A DNA stretch of 35,931 bases from Dokdonia sp. (lineage in GTDB: Bacteria; Bacteroidota; Bacteroidia; Flavobacteriales; Flavobacteriaceae), in the NCBI GenBank assembly GCA_020628615.1, contig JAHDEV010000001.1, positions 39,820-75,750 of the forward strand. Reading direction: 5' to 3'. Below, one piece after another: positions 16,101 to 23,917 of this stretch (the first letter of the stretch is position 1; each line of letters starts with the position of its first letter). Position numbers and translations under genes: made by a program. The notes below the pieces were generated by a model that had not been told where the DNA came from, did not search any database, and was given only the letters and a program-made list of their open reading frames with translations.

Positions 16101-17616
16101 AGATGCAGGTTTACAAATTCCTTATCTCAATGTAGATTATGATTTTAAAGGTATCTCAAATGTAGTGCTAAGAAAACAAGAGTTTGAGTTTCAAGCTGTA
16201 CAACTAGAAGATATCAAGTATAAAACATTAGGTGTTCTTAACGGTAAAATAAGCCACAAGTCTTTTAATGACTGGAAACTCGATTTAGGAATAAGTGCCT
16301 CTCGAATTGCCGTTCTAGATACCGAAGAAGATCTAGAATCGCTCTATTATGGTACAGCTTTTCTAGAAGGTGAGGCATTTATAAAAGGCCCCACAGATAA
16401 TCTCGTGATAGACGTCTTTGGAGAAACAGCAAAGGGTACCGTTTTTAAAATCCCTATCGACGACTCAGAAACTCTAGGAGACAATTCTTATATCAAATTT
16501 TTGAGCCCAGAAGAGAAAGAAGCTCGTATTAATGGTGAGAAAATTATCACAGAAGCTGTAAAAGGTCTTTCTGTAAATTTTGACCTAGACATAGATCCAG
16601 ATGCAGAGGTAGAGGTGGTTGTAGATAAAACTAATGGAAGTACCTTGAGAGGTAGAGGAGTGGGTACCTTACTTATACAACTTGATACTAATGGTAAGTT
16701 TATAATGAACGGGGATTTTATTGCCACCGAAGGGGTATTTAATTTCCGTTATGGAGGCTTTGTGACAAAAGATTTTATATTACAACAAGATGCAAACATA
16801 CGCTGGGATGGTGATCCAGCAAAAGCCATACTAGACGTAAGTGCAATTTATAGAACGCAGGCTAACCCAAGTACATTACTAGAAACTTCTACCGTAAATA
16901 GAAAAATACCAGTAAATGTAGTAGTAAACCTTAAAGGAGAGCTGATAAAGCCAGACCCCACTTTTGACATTGAGTTTCCTGGAGCTGGTAGTACAGTGGT
17001 GTCAGAGTTAGAATTTTTATTACAAGACCGTAATGCAAAAGAGCTCAACGCTATATCTCTTGTTTCACAGGGAGCGTTCCTAAGTTCGGCTAGTGTAAAT
17101 ACCGCTACAGCAGCTGTAAATAATCTTCTTGAGACTACGTCTTCTATACTATCTGGTATTCTCTTTAATGATGACGATAGTATTTTTGACGTGGGAGTAG
17201 ATCTTGTGCAAGCAGAGCGCGACCCCACAGCAAACATCCAGTCTGCAGGTAGAGTGGGTGTGACCTTATCTACTCAAATTACAAACCGAGTTCTCATAAA
17301 TGGTAAAGTAGGAGTGCCTACAGGAGGTATTAGTGAGAGTGTGATTGTGGGTGATGTAGAGATCGATTTCTTACTCAATGAAGACGGTACACTGCGAGCA
17401 AAAGTTTTTAATCGCCAGACAGATATCCAGTTTATAGGTGAGACAGAAGGATATACGCAAGGAGTAGGGCTATCTTATGCTGTAGATTTTAATACTTTTA
17501 AAGAACTCTTACGTAAAGTTTTTAAGGGCAAAGTAGAAGAAGCTGTACTTCAAGCTCAAGGCGAAAGAGATGTGCCAAAAAAGATTGGACCAGACGGCGT
17601 TCAATTTAATAAATAG
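13156..17616 (+). CDS. tamB: TamB-like translocation and assembly module protein
   Basis: A giant envelope-spanning protein of 1,486 residues. A lysine-rich start and one hydrophobic anchor (about residues 18-38) place the rest in the periplasm, where TamB/AsmA-like proteins form a long beta-taco groove linking the inner and outer membranes for lipid transfer or barrel assembly. The body is repetitive beta structure, and the C-terminal third carries the DUF490 signature region, for example FIATEGVFNFRYGGFV, LQQDANIRWDGDPAKA and FDIEFPGAGSTVVSELEFLL. The GTG start is the only start before the anchor. A copy of the interspersed palindrome lies at residues about 267-272 (AAFAKAE), in frame. No tamA gene is adjacent, as is usual in this phylum. 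Confidence 0.88.
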   Translation: MYKVKTISPIKKFKKIALRTLLVLFLLFGLIVLLFSIPAVQTRIAKNATDRINDKYGTEIHLERVGLKWNGDVLVKGTLIKDHKNDTMIYVRELATSVFSLQKVLDSDLELGDISLDGVRFYLTKYKGDTSDNLSLFSRKFASQNPQGSTNFFLSSDDVEITDGRFMYINEELDDPFVLDYQNLSTDWQDFVLKNETVDAHIRALSFDAIKGYQIRTLDGLFHYDPDLISLKEFSLTTDDSSLEGDIILDTSDGALDDFNTLVEVEAAFAKAEISTNDIRPFYNDIAPDIILDIKGNLTGHLNDFRVPNLEVRGLGKSLIRGNVFFENLLDSNDFRISGNYQTVQTSYFDLKKLLPKPLASLPTEITQLGTIRFTGNNALTSEAVVTEGIITTDLGTVNLDLAMTGLQDADNAGYEGTVIVDDFNLGKLFNDERLGNATFNLDVDGKGFIQETVNTKLSGTIASLNYNNYTYKDITIFGNLKAPVFDGEVLIDDPNARGKFNGLVDISKDVNSYDLEAQIDYADLVTLNFINDSISILKGNAVVDMKGTGIENMYGRISFEDASYQNKNNTYSFKDFEITSKFDKKQVRTIAINSTDIISGEVSGIYKFSEVVPLFKNAIGSLYTNYQPEILTENQFMDFEFTIYNKIVEVFVPDLKLEPETIIRGSVVADDSEFKLTFKSPQIDAFGYMAEAIEVRVDNKNPLFNTYVAADSINAGFYAVSDFNLINVTLKDTLFMRSEFTGGKRNDDSFDLSLYHTINEEGNSVLGFKKSEIVFKDNPWFINEKNDQNNSVVFDNNFKDIDIKTLVLSHKDELIDLKGQIRDSTYKNIKANFKNVDLAKVTPELDSLNLGGRINGQLDVLQKNGAYLPVTSLAISDFSVNETNLGQLDINVRGNATLSKYEIESRLAREGLKSFTANGTIDASGSIPIIDMAVGLQDLDLSPFNPMGQGVIDRIRGLVSGNAKVEGDYRNPEINGNLTLKDAGLQIPYLNVDYDFKGISNVVLRKQEFEFQAVQLEDIKYKTLGVLNGKISHKSFNDWKLDLGISASRIAVLDTEEDLESLYYGTAFLEGEAFIKGPTDNLVIDVFGETAKGTVFKIPIDDSETLGDNSYIKFLSPEEKEARINGEKIITEAVKGLSVNFDLDIDPDAEVEVVVDKTNGSTLRGRGVGTLLIQLDTNGKFIMNGDFIATEGVFNFRYGGFVTKDFILQQDANIRWDGDPAKAILDVSAIYRTQANPSTLLETSTVNRKIPVNVVVNLKGELIKPDPTFDIEFPGAGSTVVSELEFLLQDRNAKELNAISLVSQGAFLSSASVNTATAAVNNLLETTSSILSGILFNDDDSIFDVGVDLVQAERDPTANIQSAGRVGVTLSTQITNRVLINGKVGVPTGGISESVIVGDVEIDFLLNEDGTLRAKVFNRQTDIQFIGETEGYTQGVGLSYAVDFNTFKELLRKVFKGKVEEAVLQAQGERDVPKKIGPDGVQFNK
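13161..13168 (-). promoter_or_regulatory. -7 box of tsaD, inside the 5' end of tamB
   Basis: On the minus strand TAACTTTG, identical to the pyrR box, with 26 nt before the tsaD ATG. It overlaps codons 2-5 of tamB if GTG 13156 is the real tamB start. Confidence 0.6.
13955..13972. repeat. Interspersed palindrome, copy 3 (inside tamB)
   Basis: An 18-bp perfect palindrome, CCGCTTTCGCGAAAGCGG. It is translated in the AFAKA frame; the codon after GCG is GAA where the intergenic consensus would have TAA. Confidence 0.85.
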
Positions 17617-17629
17617 GAAAAGTCTTTTT

Positions 17630-17649
17630 TACGCTTTCGCGAAAGCGTA
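17630..17649. repeat. Interspersed palindrome, copy 4 (intergenic)
   Basis: A full copy 13 bp after the tamB stop, preceded by a run of T and followed by ATTCTTCC. Extended to 22 bp by outer T and A. Confidence 0.9.
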
Positions 17650-17715
17650 ATTCTTCCTCATTTTATCAGTTTAAGCTTCTTTTTAATGTATCATTATTAA
17701 GAATTCCAAAAAACT

Positions 17716-17737
17716 TTTCAACCGAAAACGTTTGAAA
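17716..17737. promoter_or_regulatory. Operator-like inverted repeat upstream of pfkA
   Basis: A 22-bp dyad with 10 of 11 positions in the outer arms... specifically arms TTTCAACCG (17716-17724) and CGTTTGAAA (17729-17737) pair at eight of nine positions around AAAA. The centre AACCG....CGTTT resembles LacI/GalR-type operators. It ends 46 nt before the -7 box, above the -33 region, so an activator site is as plausible as a repressor site. Confidence 0.5.
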
Positions 17738-17783
17738 TTGACAATCCAATAAATTACACCCCAATTCATTGATTTTTCTACAT

Positions 17784-17791
17784 TAAGTTTG
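17784..17791 (+). promoter_or_regulatory. -7 box of pfkA-gapA
   Basis: TAAGTTTG matches TAnnTTTG fully and is separated from ATG 17819 by 27 nt, as at pyrR. Confidence 0.6.
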
Positions 17792-17818
17792 CTAAATTTA
17801 ATCTAAAATTGTGCTTAT

Positions 17819-18805
17819 ATGACTAAAAAAATCACCAAAATAGCAGTTATGACCTCTGGAGGAGACGCCCCAGGAATGAATGCTGCGGTAAGATCTGTTG
17901 TACGTACTTGTGCTTATCACGAGTTAGAATGTGTAGGGATACACAGAGGGTATGATGGTATGATTGAGGGTGATTTTATTCCGCTAGACGCAAGAAGTGT
18001 ACGTGGTATAATTAATAAAGGAGGAACCTTTTTAAAGTCTGCGAGATGCCAGCGTTTTAGAACTACAGATGGTAGACAGATTGCTCATAACCAGATGGTA
18101 AAGGCAGGTGTAGATGCACTTGTAGTTATAGGTGGTGACGGTACGTTTACGGGAGCGCTTCATTTTAATGCAGAGTTTGACTTCCCAGTGATAGGTATAC
18201 CTGGTACTATAGATAATGATATAAGTGGTACAGATCGCACACTAGGATATGATACTGCCCTTAATACTGCTGTAGATGCTATAGATAAAATACGTGACAC
18301 GGCACACTCACACGACAGACTCTTTTTTGTAGAAGTGATGGGTCGAGATGTAGGTCACATAGCTCTTAATGCGGGAGTAGGTGCAGGAGCCGAAGAAATT
18401 TTAATACCAGAAGAAGATATGGGTATAGAGCGACTAGTAGAGTCACTACAACGTTCTAAAATATCTGGAAAATCTTCAAGTATCGTTGTCGTAGCCGAAG
18501 GTGATAAAATAGGAAAGTCTGTTTTTGAACTTAAAGACTACGTAGATGAGAATATGGAAGGCTATGATGTACGAGTTTCTGTACTAGGGCATATGCAGCG
18601 AGGAGGATCGCCTACATGCTATGATCGTGTGCTAGCTAGCCGTATGGGAGTAAAAGCTGTAGAAAGCCTTATAGAAGGTAAGAGCAATTTTATGGTAGGT
18701 ACCATACACGATAAAATGACACTCACACCGCTAGAACAAGCAATTAAAGGTGAGAGTAAAATAAATAAAGAATTAATCCGTGTGTCTGAGATAATGACCA
18801 CATAA
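17819..18805 (+). CDS. pfkA: ATP-dependent 6-phosphofructokinase
   Basis: This glycolytic enzyme phosphorylates fructose 6-phosphate to fructose 1,6-bisphosphate. The 328 residues contain TSGGDAPGMNAAVR (12-25), the nucleotide motif IGGDGTFTGA, in which GGDGT rather than GGDDT points to ATP instead of pyrophosphate as donor, the catalytic GTIDNDISGTD, and the substrate segment VEVMGRDVGHIALNAG. Close to the C terminus VLGHMQRGGSPTCYDR is also intact. gapA follows after 15 nt with no terminator between, so the two form an operon under the box at 17784-17791 and perhaps the operator-like dyad further up. Confidence 0.96.
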   Translation: MTKKITKIAVMTSGGDAPGMNAAVRSVVRTCAYHELECVGIHRGYDGMIEGDFIPLDARSVRGIINKGGTFLKSARCQRFRTTDGRQIAHNQMVKAGVDALVVIGGDGTFTGALHFNAEFDFPVIGIPGTIDNDISGTDRTLGYDTALNTAVDAIDKIRDTAHSHDRLFFVEVMGRDVGHIALNAGVGAGAEEILIPEEDMGIERLVESLQRSKISGKSSSIVVVAEGDKIGKSVFELKDYVDENMEGYDVRVSVLGHMQRGGSPTCYDRVLASRMGVKAVESLIEGKSNFMVGTIHDKMTLTPLEQAIKGESKINKELIRVSEIMTT

Positions 18806-18811
18806 TAATAG

Positions 18812-19822
<1,011 letters not shown>

Positions 19823-19833
19823 GATGCAGTAAC

Positions 19834-19907
19834 ACGCTTTTGTAGCAGTTTATACGGAATAACCAACTTTAAATAAGCTGGGTATATATTGCTGCAAAAG
19901 CGTTTTT
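19834..19907 (+). terminator. Long hairpin terminator after gapA
   Basis: Arms 19834-19855 and 19882-19903 pair over 22 positions with one mismatch and a few G-T pairs, enclosing a 26-nt loop that can itself form a small CCA/TGG stem. Five T residues follow. The outer 9 bases, ACGCTTTTG and CAAAAGCGT, resemble the arms of the interspersed palindrome. Confidence 0.7.
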
Positions 19908-19935
19908 ATATTATTTTTCTTCATACACGTATTAT

Positions 19936-20802
19936 ATGATTTTAGTTGTAGATAGCGGTTCGACAAAAACAGATTGGATTGCACTAACTGATGATGGTAA
20001 AAGTCTTTTTCAAACACAAACCTTAGGGTTAAACCCTCAAGTATTGTCTCAAGAGATATTGAGAGAACGTATTGTAAACAACTTTGAGCTTTATAAACAT
20101 AGAAAAGATGTAAAAGCACTTTACTTCTATGGAGCTGGTTGTGGCACAGAGCGTCCTCGTGTATTAATGAGAGGGGTTTTTGATGAGATATTTACAAAAG
20201 CTACAGATATAGTACTTAAAGAAGATACATTTGCTGCGTTATATGCTACCGCTACAGAGGGAGAGAAAAGTATCGTTTGTATACTAGGAACAGGTTCTAA
20301 CTGCAGTTACTTTGATGGTGAAAACATTATACAAAAAGTAGTATCACTAGGATATGTAGTGATGGATGATGCTAGTGGCAACTATTTTGGGCGTCAACTC
20401 ATACGTGATTATAAATTTGGAAAAATACCACAAGAACTAGCTCAAAAATTTGAGTCTGAGTATGACTTGAGTTCAGAAAATATAAAGAATCACCTCTATA
20501 AAAACCCTAATCCTAACACGTATCTAGCAACCTTTGCTCGTTTTATTATTGAAAATAAAGATGAGGAGTATTGCCAAGGCGTTATAAAGGAAGGACTTTC
20601 TGTATTTGTAGAACACCAGATTGTTCTTCAGTTTCCAGATGCAAAAGACATACCTATACACTTTGTAGGTTCTATAGGTTTTTATTTACAAGCAGAACTC
20701 AAAGAAGTATTGAATAGTTTTGGGCTGACAGCTGGTAAGATTCTTAAGCGACCTATAGATGGTCTTGTTGCACATCACAAGGAGCACATTCTAGTAAAAT
20801 AG
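19936..20802 (+). CDS. BadF/BadG-type ATPase, N-acetylglucosamine-kinase-like
   Basis: 288 residues of the ASKHA superfamily. The phosphate 1 loop VVDSGSTKTDWIAL is at 4-17, the phosphate 2 region CILGTGSNCSYFDG (about 115-128) follows a short YFYGAGCG strand, and the adenosine region near VGSIGFYLQAEL is in the last quarter. The family includes N-acetylglucosamine kinase and 2-hydroxyacyl-CoA dehydratase activators; the size and the absence of cluster-binding Cys pairs favour the sugar kinase side. Position after pfkA-gapA fits a sugar-phosphorylating role, but a terminator separates them. It converges on the next gene with a 7-bp gap. Confidence 0.75.
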   Translation: MILVVDSGSTKTDWIALTDDGKSLFQTQTLGLNPQVLSQEILRERIVNNFELYKHRKDVKALYFYGAGCGTERPRVLMRGVFDEIFTKATDIVLKEDTFAALYATATEGEKSIVCILGTGSNCSYFDGENIIQKVVSLGYVVMDDASGNYFGRQLIRDYKFGKIPQELAQKFESEYDLSSENIKNHLYKNPNPNTYLATFARFIIENKDEEYCQGVIKEGLSVFVEHQIVLQFPDAKDIPIHFVGSIGFYLQAELKEVLNSFGLTAGKILKRPIDGLVAHHKEHILVK

Positions 20803-20809
20803 TCTGTTT

Positions 20810-21256
20810 TTAGTAATAAAAAGAAAGCAGCTGGAGTATATGAAGTTTTAATGCTGTTATACAGAGAATTATAACCCATAAAACAACACGTATCCAGTTT
20901 TTTGAAACAAGTGACCTAAGATCTCCATCTGTGTGAGTATTTTGGGTCACTTTTTTATGTAACGGTACAAATATAAGTGCAGTGGTAACCCAGGTAGATA
21001 AAACAAAGACTAGATAAATAGTCCCTAGCATATACAAACCACCAGTAAATACAGTATAAACGGCTAGTAAAAGTTGTATGACCATAAGCGGTCCTACTAT
21101 GACAGCAATCTTACCTGTATATTTATTATGCCAGCTTACAAGATTATCACGGTTGTAGTGTAAGAAGCTGGGATAAATAATAAGTTGTACAATTAAGATA
21201 AGTACGACTAGAGCCGCATCTACAGCAAGACCTACAAGGCTTAGTGAATCTATCAT
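20810..21256 (-). CDS. Small four-helix membrane protein, unknown function
   Basis: 148 residues with four hydrophobic helices (about 8-29, 50-68, 74-97 and 121-142). SWHNKYTGKI after helix 1 and LVSKNWIRVVLWVIIL before helix 4 are the most recognisable parts and recall the DUF1772/anthrone-oxygenase-like four-helix family, but this is a weak resemblance. No catalytic residues can be assigned. It is the last gene of the leftward group that starts at 23433, 26 nt after the GNAT-like gene. Confidence 0.65.
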   Translation of the reverse strand: MIDSLSLVGLAVDAALVVLILIVQLIIYPSFLHYNRDNLVSWHNKYTGKIAVIVGPLMVIQLLLAVYTVFTGGLYMLGTIYLVFVLSTWVTTALIFVPLHKKVTQNTHTDGDLRSLVSKNWIRVVLWVIILCITALKLHILQLLSFYY

Positions 21257-21282
21257 AATTGTGTTACTCGTGTAAAAATGCG

Positions 21283-22422
21283 CTATAAATCCTTACGATA
21301 CGTTCTTCTACGTTTGTGAAGCTTGTGCTCGTAATTTTTCCAGAGTTGTTGTATGGCTTTATTTTCTTCTAGTTCTGGGTTTGTTTCAACTTGAGTAATC
21401 CCTCTAGAGTTAAATAATTCTTGCATTTTTTGAAAAATAACAGCCGTTACTCCTTTGTTTTGATATTCTGGATCAATGCCTATAAGGTAGAAGGCAGCAG
21501 TGTCATTTTTCTTTTTTGCTTTTAGTAAGTGATAAAACCCAAATGGAAAGAGCGATCCATTTGCTTTTTTAAGCGCTTCATTAAATGACGGCATCGTGAT
21601 GGCAAAGGCTACTAGTTTACCCTCTTTATCTTGTACACATTTTATAAAATCTGGGTGAATATATTTTATATATTTCTCCTTATAATGATCTATTTGATAC
21701 TGCTGTATAGGTACAAATGTGCTAAGAGTATTATATGTTTTATTAAGTAGCCCAAACATCTCATCTACATAAGGCTTTACATCTGCAGAGGTTTTAAACT
21801 CTAGCGGGCTAAGCTCATAGCGCTTTGCAATAATATCTGCAAACTTCTTGACTTTAGGATTTTGCTTTTCTGGTGGGTCTATTTGAATTTTATATTCAAC
21901 CCATTCGGCAGCTTTTTCAAAACCAAGTTGCTCAAAGTGATCCTTGTAATACGGGTAGTTATACCAAGTAATCATTGTGTTGAGATACTCAAATCCTTCT
22001 ATAAGCAATCCTGCTTTCTCCATATTAGAAAAACCTACTGGCCCTTCCATAAACTCAAGATTGTTCTCTTTTCCTATCTCTGAGACTTTGGATAGCAGTG
22101 TTTTGGTTACTTCTATGTCATCTATTACATCAAACCAGCCAAAACGCATTTTTGACTTCTTTTGCTCGTTGATTTCTATATGATTTATGATAGCACATAT
22201 TCTTCCTACGGCTTCTTGTTTTCCGTTTTCCGCTTTCGCGAAAGCGAGAAAATAACGTGCTTCTGCATTTTTAAACACAGGGTTTTTTGCAGGGTCCATA
22301 CTATCTAGCTCATCTGCCACAATAGGAGGTACCCACTTAGGTTCATTTTTATATAGGGAAAATGGGAACTTAACAAATTGTTTGAGTTCTTTTGGGGTAA
22401 TCATTTCCTTAAGCGTAATCAT
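21283..22422 (-). CDS. GNAT-like N-acetyltransferase (YghO-type)
   Basis: 379 residues. The N-terminal segment KQFVKFPFSLYKNEPKWVPPIV (14-35) is typical of a family that includes E. coli YghO, and the C-terminal part holds the acetyl-CoA fold (FYLIGIDPEYQNKGVTAVIFQKM, with the Q-x-x-G-x-x loop in modified form). The substrate is unknown. I start at ATG 22422; a TTG two codons earlier is less likely. Residues 60-65 read AFAKAE and come from an in-frame copy of the interspersed palindrome, placed in the turn before VGRICAIINH, where relatives usually have a shorter loop as far as I recall. Downstream of the porin-like gene by 18 nt and probably co-transcribed with it. Confidence 0.8.
   Translation of the reverse strand: MITLKEMITPKELKQFVKFPFSLYKNEPKWVPPIVADELDSMDPAKNPVFKNAEARYFLAFAKAENGKQEAVGRICAIINHIEINEQKKSKMRFGWFDVIDDIEVTKTLLSKVSEIGKENNLEFMEGPVGFSNMEKAGLLIEGFEYLNTMITWYNYPYYKDHFEQLGFEKAAEWVEYKIQIDPPEKQNPKVKKFADIIAKRYELSPLEFKTSADVKPYVDEMFGLLNKTYNTLSTFVPIQQYQIDHYKEKYIKYIHPDFIKCVQDKEGKLVAFAITMPSFNEALKKANGSLFPFGFYHLLKAKKKNDTAAFYLIGIDPEYQNKGVTAVIFQKMQELFNSRGITQVETNPELEENKAIQQLWKNYEHKLHKRRRTYRKDL
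22231..22246. repeat. Interspersed palindrome, copy 5 (inside the GNAT-like gene)
   Basis: A 16-bp core, CGCTTTCGCGAAAGCG. It is read on the minus strand in the AFAKA frame, and the next codon is GAA as in tamB. Confidence 0.85.
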
Positions 22423-22440
22423 CTGCAATATTTAGGGGTA

Positions 22441-23433
22441 TTATTTAATGCCGTCACCGTCAGGATCTACTGCATCTTTACGTTTTCTGTTTTTATTAAT
22501 GCGCTCTGCTTGACGTTTTGATGAGCTTTTTTTATCACCATCTGCATCTCTATCTTTTATAATCTCATCCTTCTCGTGTAAATCTAGTCTGTAAGAAACT
22601 CCTGCAGAGACGTTCCAGCGTGTAGGGGTGTCTTTAAAGTTTGCTAGACCACTAAGGTCTACTTGTAGATTTTTTGTGATAAGATATGCAGCTCCTGCTC
22701 GTACAAGATAATCTGCATAGAGATCACCGTCTATAAGCTGGTACTCTGCAAAGCCAGCAAATTTTGAATTAAAGGAGTGTGTTAAGGTTGTAATCCAAGA
22801 GTTAGTAGGGTATGTGGTACCCGCTCTATCTACTATAATATTATTTACCCACACCCAGCGACCCCAGTTATGCTGGAGTATAAGCGCTAAGTTAGGACTT
22901 ATACCATCCTCACGTATAGAATTAAACTGACTGTTTGTAAAATCAAAAACTCCTCCAGCATATACGGTAACGGCTGGTATAAGTGACTTCCACTTAAAAC
23001 GTCTGTTTGCGTGGTAGCTGTATAGATTTACCTCATCACTAGCATATTTATAGGGATCATAAATAAGGTATTTGGCACCTATTTGTACCGTCTCGAGTCC
23101 TGCGATAATATCTGGCGAGGCAGATCCAGATATAAATGATACCTCGTTGCGCTGGTATCTCATCAATCCGTTAAGCTCTAGTTTTTCAAAAAACAAGCCA
23201 TAGCGTAAATTGAGATTATACCCCAGTATATCTGTATCTGTTTGTAAAAGCGAGTGGGTGTCATTCCCAATGTCAAAACCCGTTTCTACCTGTAAGACAC
23301 GAGTCCCTACACTAAAAGCGCCTTGAGATTCTCCAGGTCTGTTTGAGTTAATTGTCTCTGTGTATTGTGCTGTAATGGAGCTTGTTGTAGCGACACAAAT
23401 TAATAGAGTAACAATAATACGTACGGTGTGCAT
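22441..23433 (-). CDS. Outer-membrane channel of the Phenol_MetA_deg type
   Basis: 330 residues with a signal peptide (cut after SSITAQ, about residue 22) and a beta-barrel of about 12 strands. The opening motif INSNRPGESQGAFSVGTRVLQVETG is characteristic of the family named for phenol-degradation MetA proteins, which are outer-membrane channels with mostly unknown cargo. After the last strand (NVSAGVSYRLD) a 45-residue polar tail follows with two acidic, calcium-binding-like stretches, DRDADGDKK and DPDGDG, separated by a very basic stretch (KRQAERINKNRKRK). Such D-rich motifs resemble thrombospondin type 3 repeats. It is the first gene of a leftward group, with a -7 box 21 nt upstream. Confidence 0.8.
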   Translation of the reverse strand: MHTVRIIVTLLICVATTSSITAQYTETINSNRPGESQGAFSVGTRVLQVETGFDIGNDTHSLLQTDTDILGYNLNLRYGLFFEKLELNGLMRYQRNEVSFISGSASPDIIAGLETVQIGAKYLIYDPYKYASDEVNLYSYHANRRFKWKSLIPAVTVYAGGVFDFTNSQFNSIREDGISPNLALILQHNWGRWVWVNNIIVDRAGTTYPTNSWITTLTHSFNSKFAGFAEYQLIDGDLYADYLVRAGAAYLITKNLQVDLSGLANFKDTPTRWNVSAGVSYRLDLHEKDEIIKDRDADGDKKSSSKRQAERINKNRKRKDAVDPDGDGIK

Positions 23434-23454
23434 AAAGGTTATGGGTTAGACGTT

Positions 23455-23462
23455 CAAATATA
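23455..23462 (-). promoter_or_regulatory. -7 box of the porin-like gene group
   Basis: TATATTTG on the minus strand, a full match to TAnnTTTG, 21 nt before ATG 23433. It is divergent from the DUF4834 promoter 57 bp away. Confidence 0.5.
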
Positions 23463-23518
23463 GAAGAATTTATCTTTTTTTTAGGCTTCTACATCTCTTT
23501 GTTGCAAGCTATAATTAC

Positions 23519-23526
23519 TAATTTTG
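23519..23526 (+). promoter_or_regulatory. Promoter of the DUF4834 gene
   Basis: TAATTTTG matches TAnnTTTG and is preceded at 17 nt by TTTG (23498-23501), which suits a -33 element. It overlaps the possible TTG start at 23524 and therefore supports ATG 23545. Confidence 0.6.
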
Positions 23527-23544
23527 AAAAAAAAAGTAAAGATT

Positions 23545-23817
23545 ATGCTGCTAGTTGCAGAAATTCCAAGTTTTATTAAAACGATTGCCATTATACTTCT
23601 GGTATATTTTGGGCTTCGTTTCTTGGCAAAATTAGCTTGGCCATACATTGTTCGTTACATTACAAAAAAAGCTGGTCAGAAAATGGAAAACGCCTTTAAA
23701 GGCTTCCAGCAACAGACTCAACAATATGGGCAATCACAACAGGAGCCTACAAGAGATGTCCCAAAAAAATCTTCAGAAGTAGTAGGAGAGTATGTAGACT
23801 ATGAGGAGATAGATTAA
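23545..23817 (+). CDS. DUF4834 family small membrane protein
   Basis: 90 residues from ATG 23545. One hydrophobic helix (about 9-28, IKTIAIILLVYFGLRFLAKL) is followed by WPYIVRYITKKAGQKME, then a Gln-rich linker and an acidic tail ending VVGEYVDYEEID, the usual plan of DUF4834 proteins found across Flavobacteriia. The function is unknown; the tail should face the cytoplasm. An in-frame TTG at 23524 would add seven lysine-rich residues but overlaps the -7 box. A palindrome copy lies 7 bp after the stop. Confidence 0.75.
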   Translation: MLLVAEIPSFIKTIAIILLVYFGLRFLAKLAWPYIVRYITKKAGQKMENAFKGFQQQTQQYGQSQQEPTRDVPKKSSEVVGEYVDYEEID

Positions 23818-23824
23818 TGTTGAG

Positions 23825-23844
23825 TACGCTTTCGCGAAAGCGTA
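23825..23844. repeat. Interspersed palindrome, copy 6 (intergenic)
   Basis: A full 20-bp copy, flanks G on the left and A on the right, 7 bp after the DUF4834 stop. Confidence 0.9.
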
Positions 23845-23905
23845 AAAACCACATTTCTACCACCATTTTTTAGAGTCATTACGCACTTCAAGATTGCAAA
23901 GCACT

Positions 23906-23913
23906 TATCTTTG
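23906..23913 (+). promoter_or_regulatory. -7 box directly before the FAD oxidoreductase start
   Basis: TATCTTTG, a full match to TAnnTTTG, ends only 4 nt before ATG 23918. Transcription from it would begin at or near the ATG, giving a leaderless message. Confidence 0.5.
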
Positions 23914-23917
23914 CGCT

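Noticed and set aside
20807-20822. TTTTTA-GTAA-TAAAAA between the convergent kinase-like and membrane protein genes
   Set aside because: Only A-T pairs, so a stable terminator hairpin is doubtful, though the position would suit one.
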